DNA of 64,000 nt from Brachionus manjavacas. Its lineage: Eukaryota; Rotifera; Eurotatoria; Ploima; Brachionidae. The position numbers were made by a program, and so were the translations under genes. Where the stretch lies: the NCBI GenBank assembly GCA_019054805.1, contig JAHQIY010000004.1:7138501-7202500 (forward strand), given 5' to 3'. This document shows positions 13,101 through 26,000 of this stretch, in pieces (positions within the stretch are counted from its first letter, which is position 1; the number at the start of each line of letters is the position of its first letter). The notes under the pieces were generated by a model. That model made no database searches. It had not been told where the DNA came from and saw nothing but the letters and a program-made list of their open reading frames with translations.

Positions 13101-16100
13101 CTCTTGGGTTGTCTAATGCATATAGATTTGCCATATTCCAGAATTTTCTTGACTTGTACTTTTGAAAAAAAATAAATAAAAAAAGTCCGGACTTGGACTT
13201 GACTTGAGACTTGTGACTTTTAAATAACTCTGTATTTTGGTATATTCATCGTCACTAGTTCCTAATTGATCTCAATGATGAAAACTCTTGTTCTAAATAG
13301 TGATGGAATCGAATTCATTTTTGAATGATATTACAATATTTGAATTTAATATTCAATTGAATACAAAAATAAATTATAGTTAAATTCAAATGAGAAATTT
13401 GATTCTTTCTACGACAATTCAATTTTATATTGATTTGAATGTTGTGTTCAAAATTTAAAATATATTTAAATATATTTTTAAAATAAAAATAAATTTAAAC
13501 AAATAAAAAAATAATATTATACTATCTTTACTATTAATTATAATAGAAAATATTTACTATGGTTATAATTTTTTAACTTCAAGATTAAAAAGATAAAAAA
13601 CTCAATCAAAAATGAGAAATTCATATAAAATTCAAATAAACTATTAAAAATATGCTATTACCCAAGTTAAAATTAATAAATTAATTTTCGACCAAAATTG
13701 AATAAAATACTTAAATTTCCTTTGCATTTAAATTTTTTTTTATTTGAATTCTAATTGAATGTTCCATAATTCATTTCTTAGGTGCTTCTGGTATTAAAAT
13801 AAGCCAAATGAAAATTCATGTCTAAATAACTTAGGAAAATTCAAGTATCCCAATACTTATTGTGTTAAGCATTACCTATTTAGCTAAATAAAAAATTACT
13901 TTTAAAATTGATTAATTTTGACAGTGCATTGGATATTTTAGAAAACTTTTCACAAGTAATTGTATAAATCAAAATTTGTAATTGATTAGCGATCAAATGT
14001 TGAACAATATTTAAATTCAGCAATGCATCCATTTCATGCTCTCTTAAGAAGGCACCTGAATTAGTTGATGAGGCCAAATTTTGAGCCGAAATAAACCAAT
14101 TTGGATTGAATTTAATATTTTTCCTAACATACAAAAAGCTTATGTCCAAAATTTTGAGTAAAAATTTTGCCAAAAACAAAGCTGAATCACTGAAATCGTA
14201 CTCTCCATTTTCGAAGTAATCAAAGTTGAACATAAACGAATTGGATGATGCAGACATACTGATGTTTTCATTTTCAAAGCTAAGAGCGTCTAAAGATCCT
14301 TTGCGACTGGATTTGTTCGCTTGATCATCATTTTGAAACATCAGAGATATTTGCTCATTTAAACATTGTAATCTGAACAGGATTTGGTCCTCACTTGCAT
14401 TTGTAAGTAACAAATATAAATGTAAAATGAATAAACTCAAACTCTCTGGCAAATTGGCTGAATTATTCTCTTGAAAAATCAGCTCTTTGGATTTTTCGAA
14501 CATGCTTATTATAATAAAATCTATAGGTCTGTACACTGAAGAATGAAGATGACCAAACAGTTGAATCAAGGATTTAGTGCTTTCAATGCACGGAATGTAA
14601 CTCAATGAATATCTGTGAATTGATCGCAACTCATGGCCATTATATTCTAAAATTCTCAATTTGGAAGATCTTATGGAATCAAAAATAGAGTCACATATTT
14701 GCCTAGAAACCTTTTTCCATTTATTAGCATTGTCTTTCTTTAGCTTTAGAACAACTAGGTTCAAAAGGGGCCAAATGCTTGGATAATGGACAAATCGAAG
14801 CATTGTTTTGATGATCACTTCATGCTGCATTTCTAGCTCGCGCGAATCTTCAATAGATCTATTCAAAAATAGATCTATAACTACTGGCCTTAGAGCCATT
14901 AGAACATGCGTATGAAAAGAATTCTCACTGGCGATAAGGTTGTCGCATAGGCGCATTATTTCCGACATGCCAAAAAGACCAGAACTTCGATCTTTGTTGG
15001 TAATCTTGGAACTGCTCTGTTTAGAATTGGCCAGCTCAATTAGAAATTCGAATATTTTGGGAATTATCAAATGAGCTTGGAGATGTTCTTGTTGTCTGAG
15101 ATTTAGTAGACATATTAATGGTGAAGTTCCAATCGTGGCCAAATAAGAGTTGCTCGAGTTGAAATTATTTTCTGTATGGGAATACAACTTGTTTAGCATG
15201 ACATCCAAATCAAACGGGTTCAGTGGATCCAAATAAACTGTCTCATAGTCAAATGATTCATTGAGATCAATCATATAGGATTTACTCAGACTATTTGATG
15301 TTGGATCATAGTTTTTTGAATTTTCATTTATTCTTTTTTGTTCCATTGATTCTAATTGTTTAAGGACATAATCAAAAAATATTTTTTCACCATCCAAAGA
15401 GCAGTAGTCTACATTGAGCAGTATCAACTGAATCAAAAGATCTAGAATTTTGGACTGCAAGTTAACTGAAGAAGTCATTGTGTATTGAAGTATTGACTTG
15501 AGGACAATTGCTTCGAATGATTTAATGTATTGGGATAATATTTTTTGATCGGTTTTTAGTTGTCTGACTTTGTTTTCTTGAGATGTAGACAAGTTGGTTT
15601 GACTGGTTGGATTAGCTTGATTTTTGGGCTTTTTGATCAAGCTTAAAAGACTAAAACTACTTGCAGACTGGTTTGACTTTGAGATTGTTTTATTAGAGCT
15701 GTTCGAAAAGCTTGTTTGGGAAGATGAAGACGGAATCGATGAAATCTGAGACAGTTCAAGGGAATCCAATGCTTAAATTGGAAATATTAAATAAAACTGT
15801 AAAAGAATAAATTTTTAGTCTTTTCAGGAAATTTTCTTTAATTTTAAAACTTAATCAAAAAAAATTGATTAATTATTTTACCAATTGTAATTATTTACAT
15901 AAAAATGCTAGTTTTAGCTAAGAATTAAATAATTTGTAATTAATTTCGTGTAAGATTTGAATTTTTTTGCAATTATATTTACCCTAAATTTAAAAAACAA
16001 ACAGATTATTTTCATATATTTAGTCAAAATTTACTTTTAAATATATTTTTAAATACAGTTGCGCAATTATAGCACATCCTGGCAGCATAGTTACATGTAA

Positions 16101-19100
16101 TTATTTTAGTGTAAAAAACACACTTTTATCAGTTATAACTACATGGAATACTATTCGAAAACCTGCTATTACTTTTAATTGTGTGCGAAGGTTTACGGTA
16201 TTATGACTCATTTAAATTTATATCTTTTAATATTTTGCTCTAACTTACTTCTTCTAAATTACTTTTTATTAATTTATTTTTATTATATGTGTCATCGCAA
16301 AATCTGGCTTAATTTTTGAAATAGAAAAAAAAATTCTGAATCTGTTCAAAATTTTCAAATAAAAATAGTATTAAAAGTATACTCATTTTAAAGCCTTTTA
16401 AAATTTTCAAACAACTCTGGACAATTTGCCTAACTGTCATTATAATTTCAGAAAAATACCAAGATTAATTAAACTGGATCCTTGATTAATTTGTGCTTCC
16501 ATCGGTTGATCATTAATGCACGTTTGATTAAACATAAATTTGGTAAATTGGGCTTGATTTGTTTGAATTAAATTAGTTAATAAACTAGATTGTCTCTTTG
16601 CACTATTAAACGGAATGTTGAATGGAAGATTTGAGGGTAAATTAAAAGAAGCAAGCGATGTTAGAGAACCTGACAGGAAACTTCCGGCAGTATGTCCAAG
16701 ACTCCCTGATTTTTGATTTGATGTACTAGATTGGCTTGTTTCATACATAGTGGATAACTTTTCGATCTGCTGCTGTGTGTAGTCAAACATCAAGCCTGCT
16801 AAATTTCTTCCAAACAATGATTTCAAGCATAAAGTAACGCATTTTGTGGCACTAGTCGGTTCAACCGTGAAAATAACTCTCAAATAAAGTAATAGTTCGT
16901 CCAAATGTGGCGCTATTTCATGCACACTTAGACTTGCCTCTAATAACTGAGCGAACAAGCTAAGAGTTGTTTTTAAATATTGAATAAATCGATCATAAGA
17001 TACAAAATTAGGTGATTTTTTAAATAGTAGAAATGCTGACTTTATTACTTCATACAGTTTTAGGTAATGAGACAAATTTTGAAAGTTTCCCAAATAAACA
17101 CTATTTGTAGTTTTTGGCAGCTGAGTCATAAGGGGCACAACAGTAGGTTCTTTGAACGCATCACTTTTCCTTTCAGTTAAATTTGAAATTTTGGATCTGA
17201 TAAAACTTGGCGACCCAGAAGGCTGATTAGGCTGCATTTGAGTTGGTACAGAATTGCTTTGAGGCGTACCTACATTCATTGCAGTAGACCCGGCGCCCAA
17301 ATTCGACGTCAATACTGAAGGTAGACATGTCTCATCAATCACACATGCAAAAATGCAAAGCACTCTTGTTACATGAACAAATAGTGAATCGATCAAGTGT
17401 TTTAATGATTGATTATTGAATGACAATGAATAAAAGTAAGTTAATCCAGTGGTTTGTTCGGCTTGTGAGGTCGAAAAAGGAGCTATTTTTACCGCGTTGG
17501 TTATAAGGTCTATTAAACTGGGACAAGTTTGGTCAACTCGATTATTCGAAAGCAGCTGGTCTAATTGCAGAATCAATTTGTCGATTTTTTTCATGTTCAA
17601 CCAGCTTAATGAGGAAAATAAATTTCCCAGAGTTCTGAGAAGAATCTCATGGGCATAAAGATCAAAAAAAATGTTTGGATGCCGAACAAAACTTAGCAGA
17701 ATATTTGTTGTTTCAATTAAATTATTATTGTAGTAAAGGGCTGGTTGATAAGTTTGGAAAATCATGTCTAAACTCTCCATGCAACCTAACAATTGGTATT
17801 TATCAGCTGATTTTACCAATGTATTGACCACTAGTGGAACTATGTAATTTAGATTCGATTCAACTACCTTGTTCAAGTTGTTGTTTATGGTCATAGAATT
17901 GGATACATTTGATGGAAAGTGCTTTATAAGTGAAAAGAAGGGCTGAACGAATGTGTTCACTAAAATTTGAGTGTTTTTACCAAACCAAGGATTGGACGGA
18001 AATGATAGAGAGCATAGTGGAGAATTGAAGTATTTAGTTTTTGAAGTAGATTGGCTTTTGGCTTTATCAAATATGTTCTGTATAGCTCCAATGTTAAAAG
18101 TGTCATTGTTCATGATTGATGAATTAAAATATGTTTTGGAAAAGCCATCTGACTTAAGATGGTTTTCACCGGTTGCTTGGAGCAAATTTTGAAATGGAAT
18201 TGATGTTGGTTCGTAAAAATTACAGTTGAGAACAAAGCGAGTGAGACAACGAGCGGTTTCAAAGCGAATTTTTGAGTTCTCACTTCCAATCAGATCCAAA
18301 AATATTTCTTCAATTATTCTTTCCTGAGTATTGCGGGCAAAAAAAACCGAACAATAATCTTGGCTCTCTTCTACAATTAGTCTATCTTCAGTCAGTGTTT
18401 TTTCTGAATATGCTATACTCTTGAAATCAATGGATGCCAGTAAATCAACAAGTTCACATTTAACTAAATTATAAGTGGAATTTTTTAGCTGAATCAAATT
18501 GATCAAAATTTCCAGCACAAATGATGACAGATTTGTCTTGACCAGTGTTGGCAAAAAAATACGAAGCGCACTCAGCGCAAATCGTTTGCAAATATTATTT
18601 GTCACTTGAGGATTTTCCGAAGTTATAAAGACATTTAAATAGTTTATTAAAAGCTCTAGTCTAATATTTGAATTATTTTCTGGATCATGCTTGCATACCC
18701 ATGAATCAAAATTTCCACAATTATTGACCAGAACAGTGTTGATAAATTGACCAACAAGCAAACAAACATTAGTTCTCATTTTGTCATCTTGGTGCTTTAT
18801 GTAATCAAATAAATTGCAAATGAACGCATCTGTGGAGTTTATTGCCAAAGGCTGGAAAACCAGAGTTGGATCTATAGTTAAAATGCTTGAACAACAGTCT
18901 AAAGCGATGGATTTCTGCAAAATTTTCACTTCATTGTCAGATTTTAATTTATTTTCTTGATTTAAATTGAGAAGAAATTTGTAGCACAAAAATCTAATCA
19001 AAAAGGTAAGATTTGAGACTTCTGGATCGTAAAAGCATCCGATTGATTTGTACGGTGATTGAATCAATCCAAATTCTTGCTCTTCATTCTGGGAAGGAGA

Positions 19101-21591
19101 CAGTTCTGTTTGGTCATTCGGTTCGAATTCCTTGTTATTGGCTTGACTTGATTGCTTCAATGTGTTTATCGAATCACTGGAATCTTGAGACTGTAAAAGA
19201 GCCACTGTCGAATTTGAATCAGTATCTAAATGCCGAACATTGTTACCTAAGTATGATTTGGAAAATTTTCCTGGTTCCGTAAGAATTTGATGCAGTCTAA
19301 ATGGGGCCAATTTAAGCACCATTTGGATACATTCTAGAGCTGCTGTTACAATGCTAATGTCTGAATTGTTTAAAAAATAAACGCATATTTCGTATATTTG
19401 GCAAATATCGAATAAATTAAAATATCGTGGTATCTTTTTTGAATTTAAAGGGTTTTTTTGTAATCCATTTAGTATGTTTTTGTTCGATGACTTCTCTAAT
19501 TCTGATAGATGAATAATCATTAGACGAAAACATAATAAAACACCCCAAACTTTGAATTTATTTACTTCAATATTTTCGTCAATTGGATGAATTAGATCTA
19601 AAAAATAAAAAAAAGTTTTAAAATCATTTTATAAATTGTGAAGCTTTGATTGAAATTAATTTTTAAACTTTTGAAATATTCTGTTAACATTTTTTATTAA
19701 TTCAACAAAAATATTTTTTTCGGTTTCAAAAAAAAAATTTTAAGTTAAAATTGCAAGCATTTTCATATTTGAAATTAAACTCTTTGGTGAAATAGAATGA
19801 GTTTAGTTTTTATTTGGAAATTTGAAAAAAAAATTTGAAAATTCTATTTTAACTTTTAAACAATCCATTTTTTTTATTTTTACCGAGTAAATGCTTCTTT
19901 AGAATAAAAACATATGAAAAAACTAAATAATGTTAAATAATATAAAATAAAATAAAAAATGAATACAAAAAAAAAGATAAATAATTCACTTAGAATAAAG
20001 TTTTATTCAATTGTTGAAAAACTGGGTCTAGTCGGTTAGGTAAACCAAAGTTCACCTATTATTCAAAAAATTCTTGTTCTAAGGTTTTATGAACTATTGG
20101 TTCACCCAAATTTTTGTTCAAAATATAACCAGGGTGAACCATAATAGAATTAGACGAACAATTTTTAGATTATGTGAACAAATTGAATAAATCTGTTAAA
20201 TAGAATGCCTAATTCTCAAAACTGATATAAAAATTAGTTAATATTTTTTTTTTAATTTTACTTTTTCAATGTTATTTCAACATTGGATACATTTTTAATT
20301 CAAACACAAAAAATTAAACCATATATTATTCAAGTTATTATTTTAGATTAAAAATTAAACTTTATGATTAAGTTTACTTTGTGAGGAAATTTTTTTAAAT
20401 ATTAATGAATATACCATAAAGTTTAATAAAAAATGCTGTGAAAGATTGATTATTCGCAATTTTTTTGATTTAACAATAAAACTGCGAATAATCAAGAATA
20501 AATGCAAAATTTCACCTTTAAGCAAGCTATTTTCTACTTTTTATTGTTTTTTTTTTATTTTTATAGACTAAATTGCCAAAAATTAAAACAAATTATTAAC
20601 GGGTGATGATTACCAATCCTAACTTATACCATTGCAGACTTTCTTTATTAGTTAATAATCTTGCTGTCGAGTATTTTTAACTCAAATTTGATTAATAGAA
20701 TTCATGCTAAACATAAGCATTACAAAAAAATGTATGAAGGCTGTTCTTTGCAGGACTGGTTTTTAGATTTCATGACTTGAAAGTTATTAAATAAATTATT
20801 ACGGATGTTACTTATTTTCAATTTAGCCATTGCCTCTAATAATTTAATAAAAAAAAAAAATAAATAAAATTACTCAAAAGTTCTCCATGCAGATAATGAT
20901 AGGATTTTAATGGTGATGCAGTATACAAACATATTAGCGATAAACAATTGGCAGATACTCTTCTGTAGCTGTTTACTGAAGAATTATTCGAAAGATTTGG
21001 CATAAAAGATTGAATAAGTAAATGGATTTCTTGGTCTGTCATTGAAGGACAGAAAGTAGCACAAATTCTATTCATTGAATCGACCAGAACACTTTGAATA
21101 GACTCTTCACTTCTATTAGCTATTTTACTCAAAATATTATCTTTAATCATAAAATCGACATAAATGCGACATTTCTGAGGCTTGATAAAATGACATATTT
21201 CGGCAAATCTAGTCAAAGCAGCCTTTAGACTTCTTTCTGGACCATTTTTTTTCATGAATCTATACAAGTCAGCCGGAAATCTGATCAAATAGCTGTCCAT
21301 GAATGTCTTAAATATTTTATTCAAACACTCTTCGGCTACAAAATAAACATCACGATCTTCATCGTCAAAAAATGTTAAAAATGTTTCGATAGCTAGCCCT
21401 AGATTTCGCGAAAAATTTTCCGCTTCACGAACATTTTGCGCAACTATGTTTTCATAAACTAGATTTAAATGAGTTATTTTGTCTTTCTTGTTTAAAATTT
21501 TCAAATCATTTTTTCTCTGCTCGTCGCTGTACAATTGCACCGGAATCTTAAGAATTTCGAACGATTTTGTTATCTTTTCCACTGAAGTCAT
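7127..21591 (-). CDS. HTT: Huntingtin, four-exon gene
   Basis: Exons 20874-21591, 16460-19597, 13900-15771 and 7127-11883 join with every junction in phase 1, giving 3494 residues (vertebrate huntingtin is about 3140). Exon 1 matches the N-terminal region: MTSVEKITKSFEILK, ENIVAQNVREAE, KKNGPERSLKAAL and PQKCR. Exon 2 carries the middle HEAT region (YLKLYEVIKSAFLLFKK). Exon 3 has QYTMTSSVNLQSKILDLL and exon 4 has the C-terminal HEAT region (HPYPQAVAYVVYKCF, EWCVLSLSNFLQRS). Junction peptides such as LLN/LIHPIDEN also follow the family. Huntingtin is a large alpha-solenoid scaffold, working with HAP40 in vertebrates, in transport and autophagy. No polyglutamine or polyproline tract follows the N-terminal helix. 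Introns of 1276, 688 and 2016 bp are long for this genome, and two hold transposons. These are not four separate genes: no exon after the first has its own start context. Confidence 0.93.
12989..13232. mobile_element. hAT-like MITE with 8-bp target-site duplication, in huntingtin intron 3
   Basis: A 244-bp element flanked by identical 8-mers TATTTTGG (12981-12988 and 13233-13240). Its ends are inverted repeats: the left begins CAGAGTTGTTTAAAAGTC, and the right, read in reverse complement, begins CAGAGTTATTTAAAAGTC. Similarity continues for about 50 bp through repeated AAGTC words. There is no coding capacity. An 8-bp duplication with CAG-type ends is the signature of hAT-superfamily insertion (established knowledge), so this is a non-autonomous element mobilised in trans. 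The intact duplication suggests a fairly recent insertion. Confidence 0.85.
19693..20326. mobile_element. Diverged, shortened copy of a long-TIR non-autonomous element, in huntingtin intron 1
   Basis: This segment aligns in the same orientation with the element at 26001-27037. Shared stretches include GCAAGCATT followed by CATATTTGAAATTAAACTCT, the words GGTCTAGTCGGT and TGCCTAATTCTC, and a right end with AATGTTATTTCAACATTGG. The outer left inverted repeat and roughly 330 bp before the right repeat are missing or unalignable. No open reading frame is present. The boundaries are approximate, and no target duplication could be fixed. Confidence 0.65.
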
Positions 21592-23100
21592 TATAAATTT
21601 TGAAAGCTAATTTTAATTGATTTTTGTTTTAATTCATGACAGTCTAATAAATAATAAAAAAAATAATTAAATTTTTTTTTGAATTTTTTTGTTAAAAAAC
21701 AGCTAGATTAAGTTCAAATCAAAATTATAATCAATTCTGATGATAAATTATTTAGCTGCGTTAAAAAAATGATAAAAAAAGGAATACCTATCCGAAGAAT
21801 TGAATTGAAGGAATTTTAATCTAAAAAAATTTTAAACTATTCTATAATTAAACGACGATGGATGTTTTTTTTTTCATCAATTAAGAAAATTTGAAAAAAA
21901 ATGATAAAATTGATTGCTTCCTTTCGATTTTGACGAAGAAAAAATAAACATAACTAGAAAACGACAAAAAAAATTTTATTCGATTTAAAATTATAATTAT
22001 TTTTTGATATTTATTATGCATTTTAAGTGTAAAATCCTAAACTAAAATTACATTTTAGCTTTTTGCTATAATTTCCTCTCATGTGGATAAGAGAGATAGT
22101 TTCTTCTTAAAAATCTAAGATAAAGCCATAATTATCTAAAATATTAAAATTAATTAATATTTAAAAGTAAAAGCAGGCAACAAATATGTTTTTCATATGT
22201 ATTAAAATTTTATTTAAATAAGAAAAATGCTTACAAAGAATAACTTTTTGTCAGGTTATAAATAAAATTTTAATTTTTAGTCATCTTTTAAAAAACATAT
22301 TAAACTTTGAATAATGTTTAATAAATTAAATTATTGATGATTTTTTTTAAATAATATAATCTACTAATTAATAACTAAATAATTAAAAAATTGGAATTCT
22401 TTTTCAATAAATTTATGTCAATAAATGATTTTAAAAATCAATTTAAAATTTTTTTGCATTCTTTAGTGCTAAGTATTTAACAAATTCATTAGAAACAAAA
22501 ACATCTATTTTATGATGATATGTTTGGTATTCAGCCAAAAGATTTTGATAAAATATTTTTAATTGAAAGTAATTATTAAAAAAGAAAAAATTCGTTTCTT
22601 GACCTCTTAAATCAGCTTTGGTAAAATGTTTAGCAAAATTATTTGGATCCATTCATCACACCATTTAAAATTTCTTACAAAAAATTTATTCTTATTTGAA
22701 AATTAGAAAAATTTTACAAAATATTCTTTTTAGGTTTTCAGTCTAATATTATTATAGCATTAAAAGTATTTTTGGAAGATTTTTGGGGAATTCAACAAAT
22801 CAGATAATTTATGGAACTATTGAAGCTACTTGCAACATTGTAAATTAATACAAAATAATTCGCTTTTTTAATGGATCTGTAGATAAATTAGTTTTGTGCT
22901 TTTTACGTAATTTGGCCAATTTACTTTAATAAATCCAAATTGTTATTAAATTATAAATTAAAGAAGCATGCTCTTAAGCCAAGAATTAAATAAAGGAAAA
23001 TTTTCATAAATTATATTTTTTAAATAAAATTTAAAATTTAAATTTAATAAAAATAATTAAATTTAGTAATTATCTAGAACAAAATTTAATGAAAAAAGCG
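21592..23100. other. Intergenic region upstream of huntingtin
   Basis: AT-rich sequence that should contain the huntingtin promoter and 5' UTR. I could not place a TATA box, initiator or upstream exon with confidence. A 69-codon minus-strand open frame (22443-22652) has an ATG directly after an upstream stop but resembles nothing known. I do not call it a gene. Confidence 0.5.
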
Positions 23101-23149
23101 GACATTAACAATAAACATTTTAATATAAACATAGCAATGAATGGAAGTC

Positions 23150-23530
23150 ACTAGAGAGCCCTGATAATGAACGAGTTCAGGGGGATTGTCATTTATTCAA
23201 TCTTAAAATGGTGCCAACAAGTGACTTTAGCTACAAATACAACCTCCTCTGTCCTCTGGCAGTTGAGCAAGGTTTTCAAGTTCTTATCTATAAAATTTAG
23301 GATATTAAATAGCAGCTTGGTGCTCTCATACCAAAAAAGAGATAAAATTACTAAAAAAAGTACAGATTAGAAAAGATCATAAAAGAACTTCCTTATGAAA
23401 AATGACTAGAAATTTTGAACCTACCATCGACTCTTCAAGAGAAAAGATAGTAAGGCGACTTAATCAAGTACTTTAAACTGGCATAACCAAGAACGACTTT
23501 AAAAAGAAATTGAAGATTTTTTCAAAAAAA
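23150..23530 (+). pseudogene. Degenerate non-LTR retrotransposon fragment (region C-terminal to the reverse transcriptase)
   Basis: Conceptual translation shows the tail typical of jockey/CR1-type elements, broken by stops and frame changes. One frame gives KWCQQVTLATNTTSSVLWQL, then SKVFKFLSIKFRILNSSLV. A later frame gives KELPYEK, EILNLPS, and GDLIKYFKLA. The same motif order (W--QV--A---A--VLG-L; LPYE-RL--L-L; RGDLI--YK) occurs in the better preserved fragment at 46571-47390. It is a dead relic with no intact frame. The 67-codon ATG frame at 23167-23370 is part of it, not a gene. Confidence 0.6.
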
Positions 23531-23939
23531 ATAAGAAATAAACATATTTAGCTGTTTATACCCGTTTTAGCTATCATAATGATTTTAAAAAATCAACTAA
23601 TTTCAAATAAGTTAAATTTTTGTTAAATTCATATAAAAAAATTCGAAAAATAAAGGGCAAATAAAAATTCTTCAGGGAAATTTTCCATTTTAAATTCTAA
23701 AATTGAATAAAATTTTTTAATTTTATTTATTAAAACCACAATATTTAGCAAAAATATGTGAAATCAAATAAATGTTGATCTAAATTATTACAAATAACAC
23801 TTTTCTAATAAAAATTAACTTTTTTATTAATTAATGCAAAAAAAAATTAACAATTTTTTTAAATTACCACATGAACAAACCTATTTTTTAATTGTATGGT
23901 GGTCTATATAAAAATTTTAAAACTTGTATTAACTGAACG

Positions 23940-25541
23940 TTATAACTCAGCATTATCAGTCAATTCATCGTTGTTGGCCAAAGAATTTGTCTCTGATGTT
24001 GACAATATTTTGTATCCGTCATAAGCATTAGTTGTTTGTCCTGGTAAATTTGATTTCTTGTTGATGAAAAATAGAAAAAAAGCAGTAAGAATCGCTGTAG
24101 CAATCGGGGTAAGTGAAATGAATGCATACAATATGAGATGTCTGTGACTGAATTTTACCAGCATTGACTCAACGTTAGAAATAGACCCATTATTAATACC
24201 AGGTTCAAGTTCGAGTATAGCACACATTAACGGATAAATGTCAACAATTTCAAAATTTTCAATCCTATAATTTTTTCTTATTGCCGGACCTTTAGCTAAA
24301 AAAATTGGAAACATAGTAGACTCATTGTTATAATATCCGTGGGCTCCTTCTTGAGAATAAAATTTTAAAAAAAAAGTCTAAATCCTCTAATTTTAATTTA
24401 CTTAGTGTGCTAAGAGATAGATCGGTACATTTTTCATAAATAATATATCCTAGTTTTGCCACTATCAAGATATCACCGAATCTATTATTTTTTTTATAGT
24501 GGTATTTTTCTGGAAATTCATTTTCTTTAAAAACATCTAGATTGGAAATATTTTTCAATTTTTGGAAAACAATTGTCATATCACTATCTTAAATACAATA
24601 AATAAAATTTAAGCATTATGTTTTTCTAATTAAAAATTACAATTTTTTAAAAATATATTTTTACTGACTAATCCCCCATAAACGTCAAACAAATTCAAAT
24701 CTACATACTTTTCTAGGCAAATGTTATTATTTTCTTGAACGCCATGCATTCCATGATCAGAAGTCACAATAATATTTATATAATCAAAAAGTTTATTTGA
24801 TTTTAGTTTTTCCATTAAATATCCTAAATTAGAGTCCAATTCATTTAACTTTTCTAAAAGCTCTTTTGAATCTGGACCATACTTATGTCCGGTAATATCT
24901 TAAAATTAATTCAATTTAGAAAATTAATATTTTTTTAAACAAGTAAATGATGTACCTGGCTCATCAAAGTATACAGCGCCAAAATTTATCGGACGTTTAA
25001 CATCAGTAAAAAATTTTATGAACTGATCTATTATATCATTATAAGTTCTGGAAGTATTGTAATTAACACTGGTTATACTTGTTTTATTAAATATAATGTT
25101 AGATCCCAACCATTCGGCGGCACTAAACCTTTTATTTCCTTTTTTTGCATTCAAAGTCCAAATTGGTTCCGCAATATTGAAAGGATCATACCATTGATTA
25201 TTCATCGACTCTTTATTTGTCTGAAAAGTCTTATTTAACTTTGGGTCAAACATGTGATTATTCAAGATTCCGTGAGATTCTTGGTAAAGACCAGTAACTA
25301 TGCTCCAATGGTTAGGAAAAGTTACTGTCGAAAATGTGTTTCTTACATAGTTAGCATGTGAACCAGCTGTCTTTAAGTATTCGAAATTGGGCAAATGGCC
25401 ACGTGACAAATAGTCCCATCTGAAACCGTCAAAAGAAATCAACAAAAGTAAGGGATTTGGCTGGTTTTGAAAACAAGATATGATAGTAAATTCATAAAAT
25501 AATAGACTTATTAAAAAGTGAACTGGCTCCTTTTTAATCAT
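23940..25541 (-). CDS. Ectonucleotide pyrophosphatase/phosphodiesterase, ENPP4/5-like
   Basis: Exons 24956-25541, 24641-24898, 24402-24587 and 23940-24349 join in phase 1 (introns of 57, 53 and 52 bp), encoding 479 residues. ENPP4 and ENPP5 are about 450-480. An N-terminal hydrophobic signal is followed by the two-zinc phosphodiesterase core: SFDGFRWDYL (metal Asp), VTFPNHWSIVTG (nucleophile Thr), DEPDITGHKYGP, TSDHGM and GAHGYYN. Near the C-terminus are VDIYPLMCAIL and one transmembrane segment (about residues 412-437) with a short cytoplasmic tail, so this is a type I surface enzyme hydrolysing nucleotide phosphodiester or pyrophosphate bonds. An apparent frame change before GAHGYYN is removed by the 52-bp intron 24350-24401, which has a strong polypyrimidine tract. 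Which vertebrate paralogue is closest is not settled. Confidence 0.88.
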
Positions 25542-26000
25542 ATTATTAAATGTATATTTAACTATATTAATTTAAAATTCGATTCATTTAAAATTATAGA
25601 ATGCATAATTTCTCTTAATTATTTTTTTTTACGTCCTATTTAAATTATTATAATTTTTTTTTATAATTATTTTTTTTTTTTTGTAAAACTTGGAAATTTT
25701 AAAATACTTAGTTTTTTAAGATTTTTTAGGTGAATCAGAAAATTCTTGGCTTGTTTAAATATAGCAATATTAAATAGATTAAATCAATTTGGAATTTGTT
25801 TTTTAAAATTTGTTGTAATCATTTAATCTGCAAAAAGTATGCGTTTTACTTAAAGATTGCACACAATATTAAAACTTCAAAGTCTCTTCGAAGATTTAAA
25901 ATAATTTTACACAATGCAACATTATTCAGAACCGATTTATCATTTTTCTTTGAAAAGTTATTCAAGTTTTATCGAATTGAAATAAACTTCACTTAGTTTT

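Noticed and set aside
7127..21591. Four independent genes instead of huntingtin
   Set aside because: Exon ends have splice sites of matching phase, the total length is divisible by three, and homology runs continuously through all four pieces.
22443..22652. 69-codon minus-strand open frame upstream of huntingtin
   Set aside because: It has an ATG after an upstream stop and fair composition, but no family match, no close AATAAA and no linked exons. Left uncalled.
23167..23370. 67-codon plus-strand open frame as a gene
   Set aside because: It lies inside a decayed non-LTR retroelement whose conserved motifs continue in other frames.
24350..24401. Frameshift in the ENPP gene before the GAHGYYN motif
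   Set aside because: A 52-bp GT-AG intron with a strong polypyrimidine tract restores the frame and matches the intron size of the region.
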